Assembly: GCA_025093555.1 (NCBI GenBank)
Contig: JAIWNF010000021.1
Coordinates: 434,001 to 498,000, forward strand
DNA length: 64,000 bases
Source of the DNA: Circinella umbellata
Lineage: Eukaryota; Mucoromycota; Mucoromycetes; Mucorales; Lichtheimiaceae
Direction: 5' to 3'
Part shown: positions 11,476-24,411 of the stretch, in pieces
Position numbering within the stretch: the stretch's first letter is position 1
How the letters are laid out: each line of letters opens with the position of its first letter
The notes under the pieces: generated by a model
Seen by the model: only the letters and a program-made list of their open reading frames with translations
What the model was told of the DNA's origin: nothing
Database searches by the model: none
Translations under genes and position numbers: made by a program

Positions 11476-13221
11476 TCACAAAGGTGAATGATTTTGACTA
11501 TTTTCATTATTACAGTCATTGAAAACCAAGTCCTTGTGAATACCTGCCACTATCCTAATCCTTGTATCCACGGACATTCTAACCAATGGTGATAATGAAT
11601 CTTTTTCCTCTTCTTCTACATTAGGTTGACTAGCATATTTATGATGATGTTGTAAAATACTATCATTCATATCTTTGGCACGTAAAAGTCGTCGACGCCT
11701 CCTGTATCCTCCTCGTTTTCGTAATGTTGCTTCCCATCCGCTGCAAAAGATTTCATATTGGCAAAACAAACAAATCCATTCATCTGAATTTCCATTTTTG
11801 ATCATGGATACATCAGAAGAATTTAGATCAACATCAAGCCAATCTTTTCTTGATGAAACTGATTGTTGTTGTTCGAGTGGGTGTTGAGATTTCTTGCCTT
11901 TTTTGGTTGTTGATAATTTGGTATTTTTCTTGCTATGCTCATGATCGTCGTTGCTAGGATGATCCGTTGGTTTGGTAACAGAAGATGATTTTTTCTTTTT
12001 AGTTTTACTTTTGCCTTTTTTACTCTGTGTAGCTGTTTCTGATCTGAATGATGTGAACTTTTCTTGTTGTTGTTCATCTGATATAGCGATAGATTTTACA
12101 TCCATTTCTTTTTCCAACTTGCTACTCGAATCATCCAAATTTTTATCAAACACGAGTTTATTTTTCTTCTTATCATACTCGTTATTAGCATGTTTTTGAT
12201 CCGATTTCAGTGGTTGTATAGTCTCTCCTGAAATAAATCTTTGGGTTTCTTCTGATAATGGGGAAGAAAAAGAAGAAGTTTTTATCGTTGTTGTTGTTGA
12301 TAATGATGATGATGTTCGATTACTGGGCCCACCTGATGACCTTATTGCTATACGTTCTTGTTGCTGCCCAATAATACTAGTTCCAGGTTTTGATGATGAT
12401 GATAATGCTACGCCTGATGCTATTTCTTGGTCATTCTCATGAGCTACATTTTGTTCTTTATTGCTTTTATCTTTTTCATCTGATACTGTTGCCGTAGCAT
12501 TTTTCTGGCTCCATCGCGATTTGGGGAGTGGTAATATTTTTCGTTGTTGAATAATTGCTTCCAATTCTTCTGGATCCACTTCATCTTCCAATTTCACATC
12601 CTCCACTTCATCATATTCATCTGCATAAACACCTCCTCGTCGATACGTTGGACGATCTGTTGTATATAACGGTTTTTCAGGTGGCGGTGGGAAATTTACT
12701 TGTCGATCAGATGAAAATGAAAATTCAAAGTTTGGAACTGGAGCAACATTTGGTTTTAATGTTGTTGTATAGGATGTTGTTTCTTTGCTGTTACTGCTAC
12801 TACTACTACTACTTTTATTATTATTATTACTATCGTCCCTATTGTTACTGTTCTTACTAGTAACCTTGTTCATATTGCTATTGCTGCTGATAGTGTTGGT
12901 AACGTTGGATTGAGTCGAGCCCGGAATAAGACAAGGTAATTCAGCTGCAAGTCTTTTGATATCTTGAAGTTGGGGTATATGCGTTGGATCGAATAGAGTA
13001 TGCTTTTTCATGAGTAAAACAAGATCCTCAAAATCCGCAGTGTCCTGAGCACTTGGTGGATTAGGTGATATAAGTAAAGAAGTAAGAAATTCGTGTAAAT
13101 TTTTAATGCTCTTGTCGTGACGTTGTGGTTGTGATGGCGAAGAAGGTAATTGTTGAGCTGAGCTTGACGACAGTGGTGACGATGACTTTTTAGGATTCTT
13201 TTTGTCTGTTGTGGTTGGCAT
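11476..13221 (-). CDS. Low-complexity protein with a Cys/Arg-rich C-terminal motif
   Basis: This is a single-exon frame of 581 residues; function is unknown. Residues 1-100 hold a plausible folded N-terminal helix region (KNLHEFLTSLLISPNP, then FEDLVLLMKKHTLFDPTHIP). The middle is Ser/Asn/Lys-rich disorder with a Pro patch (FPPPPEKPLYTTDRPTYRRG), an acidic segment (DEYDEVEDVKLEDEVDPEEL) and a Lys-rich nuclear-signal-like run (KKGKSKTKKKK). Near the C-terminus lies DEWICLFCQYEIFCSGWE followed by RKRGGYRRRRRLLRAKDM. A W-x-C-x2-C-x-Y-E-x-F motif beside an Arg run occurs, as I recall, in uncharacterized conserved fungal proteins, which supports a real gene. A regulatory nuclear protein is a guess only. 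No intron was needed, unlike most neighbours. Confidence 0.75.
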   Translation of the reverse strand: MPTTTDKKNPKKSSSPLSSSSAQQLPSSPSQPQRHDKSIKNLHEFLTSLLISPNPPSAQDTADFEDLVLLMKKHTLFDPTHIPQLQDIKRLAAELPCLIPGSTQSNVTNTISSNSNMNKVTSKNSNNRDDSNNNNKSSSSSSSNSKETTSYTTTLKPNVAPVPNFEFSFSSDRQVNFPPPPEKPLYTTDRPTYRRGGVYADEYDEVEDVKLEDEVDPEELEAIIQQRKILPLPKSRWSQKNATATVSDEKDKSNKEQNVAHENDQEIASGVALSSSSKPGTSIIGQQQERIAIRSSGGPSNRTSSSLSTTTTIKTSSFSSPLSEETQRFISGETIQPLKSDQKHANNEYDKKKNKLVFDKNLDDSSSKLEKEMDVKSIAISDEQQQEKFTSFRSETATQSKKGKSKTKKKKSSSVTKPTDHPSNDDHEHSKKNTKLSTTKKGKKSQHPLEQQQSVSSRKDWLDVDLNSSDVSMIKNGNSDEWICLFCQYEIFCSGWEATLRKRGGYRRRRRLLRAKDMNDSILQHHHKYASQPNVEEEEKDSLSPLVRMSVDTRIRIVAGIHKDLVFNDCNNENSQNHSPL

Positions 13222-15738
13222 TACTGTACTATTAGGGGGAGAATGCTGTTGTGTTGGTGTTTTGGTACTGAAAAAGTTATGGTCGGTCCATGGTCGTTTA
13301 GGTAAAACAAAGTTGTCTGTAGCTTATACACATGTATAAATATATACAAGGAGAAAGAGAGAGAAGGAGAGAGAGAGACAAATGTTCATTTGTGTGAGAA
13401 CTTCTGTTTTTTTTAAATATATATTTTTTTACGTCGTGTACATATAACCCCATGAAATTGAGACGAAGGGTGAAAAGTGAAAGAGAAATTTCCAATCGCA
13501 TAAACCATACTAATTCACTTTTAAAAGGGACAACCTACTACTGGAAATGTCGTTTTGTTCGGTACATTTATGTTGTTCAAAGAACGATGTCATTGACTTC
13601 TTCTTTATTTTCTTTTCTTGAGTAATAATACAACTACAAGTAAAATTGCGATTCATAAAAGGAGGCATATATATGTATATAGAAAAGAAACAAAAAAAAA
13701 AAGGTTTTGACCCAAGTAGTGTTTAAAAGTAAAAATTAAAAAATATGCGTAGCATTATAGAGTTGATTTATAACGTGTTGAAAGAATTCAAGGAAGAAAT
13801 ATTATTGGCTAGTTTTTAAGTCGATTTTTGTACAAAACATGACTTGATACTTCATTTTAACAACTAAACCCTCCACATGCAAGAAAACTTTGAATAATAA
13901 AAGTCAAGTATTCGTAGTGTTATAATTATTACAAAAAGCTTTTGGTTTTTTTAAATGAAGTGTTAAAATATAGTTGTTTATAACTGTTTGTGCTCGAAAC
14001 AACATATCATAATTTTTTATGCGTTGTCATACCAATGGTAACTACGTAATATAATACGATACAACCTCAATATCAATAAAAATATATGATACAGAAAAGA
14101 ATGTATAAGTATGTTTATATATCTTATAGATTGGTTGTTCTGCCCGCTTATATTTACACAACATTTTTTTGTCTGTAACATTATTAAATAAAAAAGAAAA
14201 AGCACTGGAAATAAATCATTAATTTTTATAATCAGGTATAGAAGTCAGTCCTCATATACACTGCGTCATATTGCATTATCAACTACGTTAAGTGTGACAT
14301 TACGTATTACTTTCTTGAGATATTTTATGATGTAGAGTGACTTTTCGTTAAACAGGTATTTTGCTAAACCGGTATTATCTCTCAAATATTTGATATAATA
14401 TTACTCTTTTGATTGATAAAATCAGTAATACAGGCTGCTTAACCATCATATCAGCTCTTCTCTTTGTTTCTAAGTAAATTGTTGGTTTGTACAGCAAATA
14501 AAAGATTCAATTCCCTCTTGTCATTAAGAAAGGTTCGTCAACAAATTTTTGATGACAGTGCCCAATTTCACACGGAAGCTTTTTCATCTTCATCATTTAC
14601 TTCTTTCTCGACTTCTGTTTGTTTGCTTGTTTTGTTACTGCTAAATATGTAATTATGCAATTCATTTCTACTCATTTATTCAGCTGTTAATCATGCTCTA
14701 TTTTAATACAAACACACTTTGTTGTGAATTTATTATTGATATCCAATCTCTGGCTCATTGCTTCTACATGTTCCATGAATATTTTCACTTTTATCGCTAC
14801 AGGGTTATCTCACAGCAGCTAGCTACATTCTATGAACTGCCATATTTTTTACCATGTTCATCTCAATCTGCTCATAGTATATTTTCTAGTATGTTCTGTA
14901 TATTGAGTACCAGTTTGACGAAGAATTACTGTAGCATAATAATAAGAAAAAAATACATAACACCATTGATTTGTGTGCTACATTTCGCATAATTTTTTCT
15001 TCTTTGACATTATTGTCATTTTATTATTATTATTATTATTTACTTACCATACTTCTATATGTACAAGTAAAAAAAATAAGAAAACGCTACAGTAGTCAGA
15101 AATTAATTATTTAACTGACTGCTATAATAACTAATAAATGGATCTAGACCCTGTCAAAAAGCTTGAAATAAATAAACCTTTCCAAAACTTAAGTTATTTG
15201 CTCATCAATAATTTTTGGAAGCTAGACTTTCTTTATATTTCTTGAGGGCCGAAAAGCAACCCGAGTACAGAAATAATTTTGTCATTTTTGTACACTGTGT
15301 CACTACCATAATACATTATTTTAATTCGAGAAATACGTAATTAAAAACTTAATGGATAACAACAACTTTTCTGTATTACGTAAGAGCTTACAATTGTGTG
15401 CTTTAAATAGAACTGGTCATGCGGTATGATATCGTCTATTCGACATTACGTAGCTTTTTACATATGATGCTTTGTATAATTATAGAAAACACACGCACAA
15501 GCACATAGTATAATTGCTAATATGTAATAAACAAGATAATGTTTTGTAAGTGTTTTAGTTCAAAAGAAAAATGGAAAAGCATTATATATTAGTTACTACT
15601 GATAAAATTGGTAAATTATAAAAAAAAAAGTACATGTCTATAAAATTTGTAAAATAAAATAAGAAGGGGTGAATATAAAACAATATTAAGTTATTGGAAT
15701 AATTTATACAAATGAGCAGAAATGGTTGGAGCGAATGT
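13222..15738. other. 2.5-kb intergenic region, no supported gene
   Basis: The left 300 bp should be the promoter of the 581-residue protein (GA-rich patch about 13349-13378). Between 13500 and 15600 there are only short frames without domains (for example plus-strand 14464-14652 and 14693-14992). Two weakly matching inverted segments, about 14292-14341 and 15299-15342, may be worn transposon ends. The right end holds the 3' UTR of the Sel1 gene. Confidence 0.45.
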
Positions 15739-18700
15739 TTAATTTCTAATAGATGGAAAGGAGGAACGTGCCGATAATGAATAAGAAGAGGATGAAGAGG
15801 ATGATGGAGTAATCTCACTTGGACTTTGTTGTCTTGTAGCTATATTATTATAATGTATCGTTATTTGATCGTTTTTTTTTATTAACCATAGTAAATGAGA
15901 ATATAATTTTGTATCTTACCTGCTGTCTTGGCTTTGACATAGTAATGTGATGCCTTTTGAGGATTCATTTGACCTGCTAGACCTTTTTCGTATATCTCAG
16001 CGGCTCGTATCATCGCACTAATATCCTGTTGGGCTTCAGCTGCCATTTCCCAAAACTTGAGGGCTTGAGTAATATTACATTCTACGCCAATGCCTTCGTC
16101 ATAACATTTTGCAACTTCAGCGAAAGCTTGTACACCACCTGCATCTGCAACTTGTCGCAGTAAACGGAGTCCTTCATGTTCATCAGTAGGTATACGTCCC
16201 CATCCATGAATGTGGTACAGAGCAACCATAATATTGGCATGTTGTGTTTCTTCCCTAAACTCCATAGCCACTTCACTAAACCAATCAAAAGCCTCTTCAC
16301 GCAAATCTTCAGCTTCTTCTTGAAGTTCAGGACCCAGTTCATCTGCCATTGTATGTTTAAGGTTTCCGATCGCTAGTTCTGCTAAAGGACCACATCCTAG
16401 TCGATAAGCTGTTTCATACCATTGTAATGCTTGATCCCGATCAATACCAATAGATGGAGAGTCGGGCTGCTGTTCCAAATAACCTTCTTCAAAATAAGTC
16501 CCAACCATAAGAGCAGCAGTTGCGTCGCCTAATTGTGCAGCTTCACAAAAACATTCGAACGCGCGTTTATAGTCCTGTGGCAACACTTTAGAAATGCCTT
16601 GATGATAAAGATTCCCTATCTCACGTAGAGCTTCAGGTACCATGAGTTTTGCGGCTATATCATAAAGGTAAAAAGCATCTTGATATTCTCGTTTGCGCCA
16701 TAAGATATGTGCCAATTCATACTTTGCTCGAGGATGGCCTTGATCTGATGCTCGTACAAAATAATTTCGTGCAGCAGTTATGTTTGGATCCAACCCACCA
16801 CGACCATCCTTATGAAAAATACCAACTTGATATTGCGCTTCTCTGTGACGTCCTTTTTCTGCTGCTCTTCTATACCATTCGAGTGCACCCACATCATCTC
16901 CTTGCATACTCCTGAGAATACCAATGCGATAGGCAGCGTCTGTATGCTCATACATATCAACTGCGCGGTGATACCATTTTTCTGCTTCTTGTAAATCTTG
17001 TTCTGTCTCATGACCCAATTCAAAACATTGACCCAATAAAAACATTGCCAGACTCATTCCATTTTTATCTTGTGCATCTTTTTTTCTTGTCACACTATTA
17101 TCTTTCTCTTCATTTTGTTGCTCTTCAATAATCGATTTTAACAAAATAAATCCACCTTCTTGTTTTAATCCACCACGACCTTGGAGGTGATAAGAAGCAA
17201 TCATTGTACGAGCTGTAAGACTATGAGGTTCCGCTTTTTTCAACCAATTTACTGCCTCACAATGTCTTCCCATTTTGGTAAATGTTTCCCCTGCTTTGAT
17301 CATGGCTTGAATATTATTTTGCTGAGCAGCTGCAATATAAAGTGGCAATGATTTTTCCATTTGGCCACGGACAATGGTTGTACCGAGACCCAATTCGTAA
17401 GCAAGTCCTAAATGAACAAGAGCTTCAATATCGCCAAGACGTGCAGCATATTCGAGCCATTCAAGAGTATCTCGACCATCCCAAGTCAGATCGTATCGTT
17501 GTTCTCGTTCCAAAAGCAGTGCAAGTTGACGCATGCATCCAGCGTGACGTGCAGAGACACCTTGATCAAACCGGTTCTTGGCTTCATGTTCCTCTTCTTG
17601 TTCTAATGCCCACATACCTAACTCGTATGCAGCAGCCCCTTCACCTTCGTCCGCAGCTTGACTTAACCATTGTTTAGCAAGTTCAATATTTTGACTCACT
17701 TTTTCACCATGTAATAAAAGATAACCTATGATTTTTATCTATTATTAAAAACTAAAATTGTAATATAATTCCAGGGATGAGGGGAAAAGAACTTGGAGAA
17801 TTAATTTTTTTTTGTCTGATGTGTTTTTACATACCGAGATAATATCGTGTTATTCTTGCATGTTGTCGAGTTTCAGCAGAATAATGATTCATTTCTTCAA
17901 GTAATGGAACAATGGATTGAAACTGTTCAAAAGCTGCAGCATGTTGCTTTTGTTTGAAATAAAGAACTCCTAAACGGAACCGTGCACGTTCTTTAATCCA
18001 ATCGATGCCGACATCATTGGTTTTTATGATTTTATTTGTTTGTGCTAATGCCATTTCATACCAAGTGATAGCACTGCTAATGTCTTGAGCTGTACCCCTT
18101 CCATATTCATAACATGCACCTTTTATTATAAATTTTAAAAAGTCTGATTAAAGAATTCCAAATATATGTTTGCTAATAGTAGTAACAGTGTAACATCATT
18201 TTCTTTCTTACCTAACATTTCAAAAGGCTCTACCGCTCCAACATCTTGTTCAACCATATCATGCATCCAAGAATATACAGTTTTCATATCTTCGGTTGTA
18301 CCTTTGTGTTGAAACACTACTAAACGACCTTTGGCAAGCCTTGATTTCCACCCAACAGAGCTTGGTAGTTCATTTTCTTTAGCCATCTGATCATATTTAT
18401 CGAGTGCTTCTTGCCACATTGAGCATCGTTCAAACATGGCAGCTAAAGCTAATCCAGCTCTATAAGTATAATAATAATAATTAGTAATCTTTTAATGTCA
18501 AAACCAAATAAAAAATAATACTAAACAAAAAAAAAGACATACTTGGAATAACCTAATGATTCTGCTTGGTTATAACAGTGAGTAGCTTGAGGGATATCCA
18601 CAAGCACAGACCACCCATTTTCATAGTAGCGAGCCATAGCAGCCCATGATAAAGCATCCTTTTTTTCTTCAGCAGCTTTCTTGAGAAGTTGAAGGGCAAT

Positions 18701-21700
18701 GGCACGCATATTTGTAATATCATTATTATCATCCTTGATAAACGAAGCGGCAACACCAGATTCATAAGCCGCTGCCAATTCACGCATACCAGCAGCATCG
18801 CCCTGCGAAGCTGCTCTCCGGAGCCAATAAAGTGCCTCTTGCTCCTGTCCCGAATTACTTGCCAACATAATCTTTGCCAATTGTATCATAGCAACTACCA
18901 CACCTTGTGATGCTGCACGTTCAAAAAGATGAGCTGCTTTTTCATAATCACTCTCGGTTACGGGTTGAATTGCATTCAAATAATAAAGTCCAAGACTATA
19001 CTGTGCTGTCTTGTGTCCAGCATCAGCTGCTTTTGAATACCATTCAAATGCTTTCGCATGATTACGTTTAATGAAAACAACAGGTGGTTCGGAAACACCA
19101 TTGGCCAACATAAGAGCTACTTGAAACTGTCCATCGGTATCACCATGAGTTGCAGCTTTTTCGTAATATTCAAATGCCTTGCGAATATTTCGTTGAACAA
19201 ATACTGCTTCTTCATAACATGCGGCCACCCAATAATACGCGTCAATAAATTGATCACAGTCAGCCAGCGTGATTAGTTCATTAAAAGCCCAGGCAATCTT
19301 TTTTTCTACGCCACCCCATCCTTGAAGTCGATAACGGGCGACCATTAATCGCGCTGTATTGCGTTGTTGAATAAAATCGATATTTAAATCACTGCTATTA
19401 TTATTATTATTATTATCAACATCTTCGTTTGTCGTCGATAAAGATGATGAAGGTAAAGAAGAGGACGATGTGTTGGCAACTTTTTCAAACCAAGTAAAAG
19501 CTTGTGCACGATGACCAATACGTTGTAATAGTTCGGCAAGTGACAATTGGGCTGCCACAGACCCGGCATTTGCGGCTTTTTCATAAAGTTTAAGTGCATT
19601 TTTTAAATCCATAATACAACCTCGTCCATGTTCATTTTGTTCGGCTAATAACCCTATGGCTCGTATATCACCTTGTGCTACTGCTTTTTGATAAAATTGA
19701 TGAGCTTTGACGTCGTCTTTAAGCACACCAATGCCTTGGGCATGCATCAAACCAAGGGCACGCTGAGCGGGGGCATAACCCGCATTGGCTGAAACAGTAA
19801 GATGTTGGACGGCACGCGAAGCATCCATGGCAAGTCCCAAATCACCCATTCGATAATTAATACCAACAAGATAATGTGCGAGAGCGAGGTCACGATCGGA
19901 TGTAGCGGTTGCTGCCGCCTTTTGATAATATGCCATAGCTCGTTGATCGTCTTGTGCTTCCTCGTAGAAAGATCCCAGTCGTAACAGCGCTCGTGCATTA
20001 TTCTATTGCAAAAGAAGCACAAAAAAAAAAGAAAAAAAAGAAGAAAAAAATAAAAGCAAGTTTTTTTTTTTGTAAAAGAGACATCAAAACAACAAAAAAA
20101 AAGTTTGAGAACAATGGATCCACAACCATTCAAGGAAATCCCGAAATGAGGGGTTGTTTTTGTTTGTTTCAATTTTCTTTTTAGTATATTATTATTATTA
20201 TTATTATTTTCTATTATTAACAAAAAAAAAATTATCACTTTTTTTTTCTTCTTTTACCTGTTCAGCAGCCAATTCGAGCCACTTTAAACCTTTTTCTGTT
20301 TCATTCACATGGTCGATTAATAACAATCCTAAAGCTGCTTGTGCATCAGAATTTCCTTGTTCGGCAGAGCTTGTATACCACTTTTCAGCTTTAGATAAAC
20401 TTGCTTGTTTAACTGCAATTCCGTATTGATAATAAAGTCCCAGCATATATTGCCCCATAGGACTCCCTTGAACGGCACTTGAATGGAAATATTTAAGAGC
20501 ATCTGAAGATCGTGACCATAAAGATGAAGAAAGAACGCCCATTCGATAATAAGCAAAGGCAAGCATTCGACTTGTACTAGTATCTGTGTCTGTTGGTGAA
20601 CTTGTTGTTATGGCTTTCTTGTACCACTTGAATGCTCGTTGGGGATCGGACTGTCGGTTAGGTGTCAAACCGTAATCATAACAAACAGCAAGTGGCGCAT
20701 AAGCTTCTGGAGTAGGAGAAGCGGTATTTTGTTTGGCAAGTTTTAAAAGATCTTGAAAACCTTCGTCGATCTTGGGTTCTGTCCCAAAAAAGCCATGTAC
20801 TTTGCACTGTGCAACCCAAACGCGCGCCAATTTTGTAGATGCATTGTTCACGAGACTTGAATACAATTCAGTGTCTGTGGTGCAACTTGAACTGTTAATA
20901 TTGGCGTACAACGACGATGAATGTCGTACATCCAGATCTTGGGATGCTGTAGGATGTAGATCGTCTGTGGATGGTAACGATGTATTAACAAATATAGTAT
21001 CATTGCTACTGTTATTGTTTTCTTTATTTATTTTATTGGATCTACTGTCGCTGCAGGTATGAGATAAATTGTCGGATGTAATGGTTGTTGCAGTGACATT
21101 TTCTGAGGTCTCGTGTCCGAGTTTAGAATGACATGAAGAAAGGGAGGAAATTGGAGTTATTCCTAAAGAGGAAGACGAGCTCGTAGCAACAAACGAGAAA
21201 AGAGCTGTTGCCAGAGATTCATTAGATGAGATAGTTGCTGTTGAATAACCCGACCCTCTTCTGTCAATAGTAGTACTAATGCTATTAAAACCCAATAACT
21301 GCTCACTCGTTGGACATGAGGATGCAGGTAAGAGCTCATTGATTTTTTTTTCATTTAAATGACGCTTTACCAAGCGATAAGACGCTTCTTGTACATTGTT
21401 ATACAGTTGTATCGACCGACGGACCTGCTTTTGATGCTGTTTTGGCTTTTGTTGATACTGTTGATGATTTTGTTGCTGGTTTGTAGTTATACTACCACTG
21501 TTATTAGTACTATTTCTGCTTCTATAGCTGACTTTAGTAGAGCTTGCCGTCGACTTATCTCGGTGGTTATTGCTGGTATGTTGGTATTCACCACTACTTT
21601 TATTATAATGACGATGATGATGGGTATGATGTTGATTTGTTGTAGACGACTTTCTCCTAGAAAGAGTATATATTTCGCTCTCACTATTGCTATTACTAGT

Positions 21701-21745
21701 ATTTGTTATCGGTTTATTCTGTGGATGACTTTGTTGTGCACCCAT
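15739..21745 (-). CDS. Giant Sel1-like repeat (SLR) protein
   Basis: Six exons (20258-21745, 18543-20002, 18212-18459, 17835-18119, 15920-17725, 15739-15839) join without a frame break to 1795 residues. The N-terminus MGAQQSHPQNK fits an N-myristoylation signal (Gly2, Ser6). Residues up to about 300 are Ser/Asn/His-rich and probably disordered. From about residue 320 to 1760 there are many Sel1 repeats of roughly 36 residues, typified by SPMGQYMLGLYYQYGIAVKQ, AKAFEWYSKAADAGHKTAQY and GDATAALMVGTYFEEGYLEQ; a central stretch (FERCSMWQEALDKYDQMAKE) is more TPR-like. SLR proteins are scaffolds, for example yeast Skt5/Chs4, which activates a chitin synthase, and ERAD factor Hrd3. This one lacks the C-terminal CAAX box of Skt5: it ends in Ser-rich SARSSFPSIRN. 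A membrane-tethered scaffold is inference. Confidence 0.85.
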
Positions 21746-23080
21746 GGTAATAACTGACTACTAATCCGTATAAACAAATGATTTTATTTTTTGTTATTTG
21801 TTTTTTTTAAGAAAGAAAAATGTAATCCAAAAAAGTTTACGCGGAAATAGTGTAGAAAAAAAAAGTTTTAAAAATAATAAAAGAAAGAAAGAACAAAAAG
21901 GAAGAAAGAAAAAGAAATCCTTTTGTACTATTATCATATTATATTTTGTTAATGTCAAAGCTATATATAGTTACTTATTTAAGTTTTCTTTATATTTTTT
22001 TTTTATTCGTTCATCATTGTGTCCTATTTTTTTTTTTTTTTTTGCTTAGCCAAAAGGAAGCTGTTCACCCAAAAAATTACTCTGATGATGAGTCAACTGG
22101 TTTCATTTTGCGTGACAAAAAATATTTCTCTCACCAAAAGTATATATATGCGTTTTCATGCGTGATCAAAAGTACATATTTTTAAACACCCAAAATCATA
22201 TACTATTATTAATTTCCCCATCAGCTTTCATATTATCTCAAGGAAAACACCAGACCCTAAGAGAAAGATGACGTTTTTATAGGATATATCACTAAAAATT
22301 TTGTTGCTTCCACCAAAAAACACCTAGTAACCATTATAAATTATATTTTTATTGCATTTTATGATGTACATGTGCAATAATAGAAGATGTGGCTGTTGAC
22401 AATAATAGTAATAGTAATTAATTCACGTCTTTTTCCTATTATAATATTTAATAATTTGCTATATATTTCATATCGCATATCAGAAATCATTGTCACCCTT
22501 CATGGCTGTTTTTTTGGGTAGCACTGCATAAATGGTCACGCGTAAACTATAATAATGATAAGTATGAATATCCAAATTTTTATAAAGTGTTTGTTCCTTT
22601 TTGTTCTATATAAATATTATTGTAAAAATGATATGTTATTGGATGAAACATCATTCTTTTACCATTCTGGGCAAAAACATGCAATTAACACTACAACGGG
22701 TTTTTCCAAAATCACGGTAATATAATTCATCCGATATCATAGTAATAAAAACTGTTCCACAGCCTTTGCCCTGTTTTTTGTGTATCCGGCTTAGAAATTG
22801 AGGCAAACACCAAAAAGAATTAAGTCACATCCAATGTCCGGCCACCAAAAGAGAAAACTGATTCATTGGGGGGAGTGGGGGAATATATATATTTTTTTGC
22901 TTTTCTCTTTTTTTTTTGTCAAGTCGTACCTTTTTTGTATACATGAAAAAAAAATGAAGAACTGTGAGCTATGATATAGTATGTATTTTATTATACTAAA
23001 CTACAAACAATTAAAACAAATAACTTTAATGTTAAGATAATCAGCATCATCAATTGAGAAGATAATCAATCCAAAAGATA
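21746..23080. other. Intergenic region left of the inverted-repeat element
   Basis: The first few hundred bases are the promoter side of the Sel1 gene, with A-rich then T-rich blocks (21800-22050). The remainder is AT-rich with no open frame carrying a domain. A 15-base match, read on the minus strand near 22383-22400, recurs on the plus strand near 33130; it is too short to interpret. Confidence 0.45.
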
Positions 23081-23190
23081 GGGAAATGACTACGGGCGCG
23101 CCAAAAATCAATAGTAACGAGCACTTTAGTAACATAGCGCGCCGTTCATCCATATTATGTATTTGGTGCGCCCTTCGTCTATTTTATATA
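23081..23190 (+). repeat. Left terminal repeat, copy 1
   Basis: GC-rich repeat unit sharing its order of motifs with the unit starting at 23257: GGGAA start, GCGCGCC, CTTTA-TAACAT, GCGC, CGTTCATC, TATTTGGTGCGCCCTTC. It lacks part of the ACGAGGGACGCGCC block found in the other two copies. Confidence 0.7.
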
Positions 23191-23256
23191 TACTTGCTCT
23201 TGTTCAAGTTTGCTATATTAAACTGGGGTTTTCTTCACTTTAAATAAATGAAAATA

Positions 23257-23380
23257 GGGAATGGTTACGAGCGCGCCAAAAATCCATGGTAAGACGAGGG
23301 ACGCGCCAATTCTGAGCGGGTACTTTAATAACATGGCGCGTCGTTCATCTATATTAAGTATTTGGTGCGCCCTTCATCTG
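23257..23380 (+). repeat. Left terminal repeat, copy 2
   Basis: Tandem relative of the unit at 23081. Its block GACGAGGGACGCGCCAATTC matches the right-hand repeat exactly in reverse complement, so it is the closest partner of that arm. Confidence 0.75.
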
Positions 23381-24411
23381 TTTTATTATATTAGACTGGG
23401 TTTTCCTCTACTTGTAATGAATAAACATATGAAAGACTAGTTGAATCGTAATACTTTGATGATATAAATCTCAACCTATTTGAAAATCTATTAATATTTA
23501 TATATCAAATCAAATTAAGAATTAATTCTCAAAGTAAAAATTCATATCCAGTTTTTATTTTTTAAGACTTCAGTAATGATATTTTGAAATAATTATGTAA
23601 TGAAAATATTGTACTTATACTAATATTTGATGTTGCATACAGTATATATTAATATATGCTTGCTATTACGGGATCCATCGACCAGCTGGATTCTCCAGCA
23701 TAAGTTCATTCTAACAAAGAAAATAACATTTGAAGACTATGCCGCTATCTTTCATACAAAGTGTTCTTGTGCTTGAGGCTTGCGCTTGACTCATTCAATA
23801 AGATTACAGCAATACGTATCTCATATGAAGATGTAATAGAAGTCTTGCTTGAGAATCAAAAGCTTGGCTTTGGAGTCTACCATGAGCTACAACACGAAGA
23901 TTATATGGCTTTTAACAGAGATTTCTATGAGATATTTTTATTCATATTTAATATCATATGTTGATATGATTTCTTTTACGTATCGTTTTGTACTATCAAC
24001 TTTTTCTTCTTCCCGATTTTCTTACTTCGCAATCTGTATAATATAAATTATTTCTTTTTCAGCTGCTCTTATGACCCCACACATTCAATATTATAATCTA
24101 TATGTTCTTTTTTTGTAATTTCGTTTATTAATGACACAACATAATATATTACGTACGTATTATTGATATATGCCCACATTTGGTACTACTTTTTAATCTA
24201 TGCCTTACTGCTTCGCTCCTTTGTTATTGGCTTCTTTGTATAGTTACAATATATTGCATTCTTTTATAATTCTTTGCTTTAGTTATTTCTGAGTATATTT
24301 CATGGGTAGAAATAGGGACTCTATGTTCAATTGACACAATACATTGAGTATATTGCTAACAAGTATTGTTGAGATTGTGAATATTTTGAATGAGAAAAGA
24401 AGAAGGGTATA

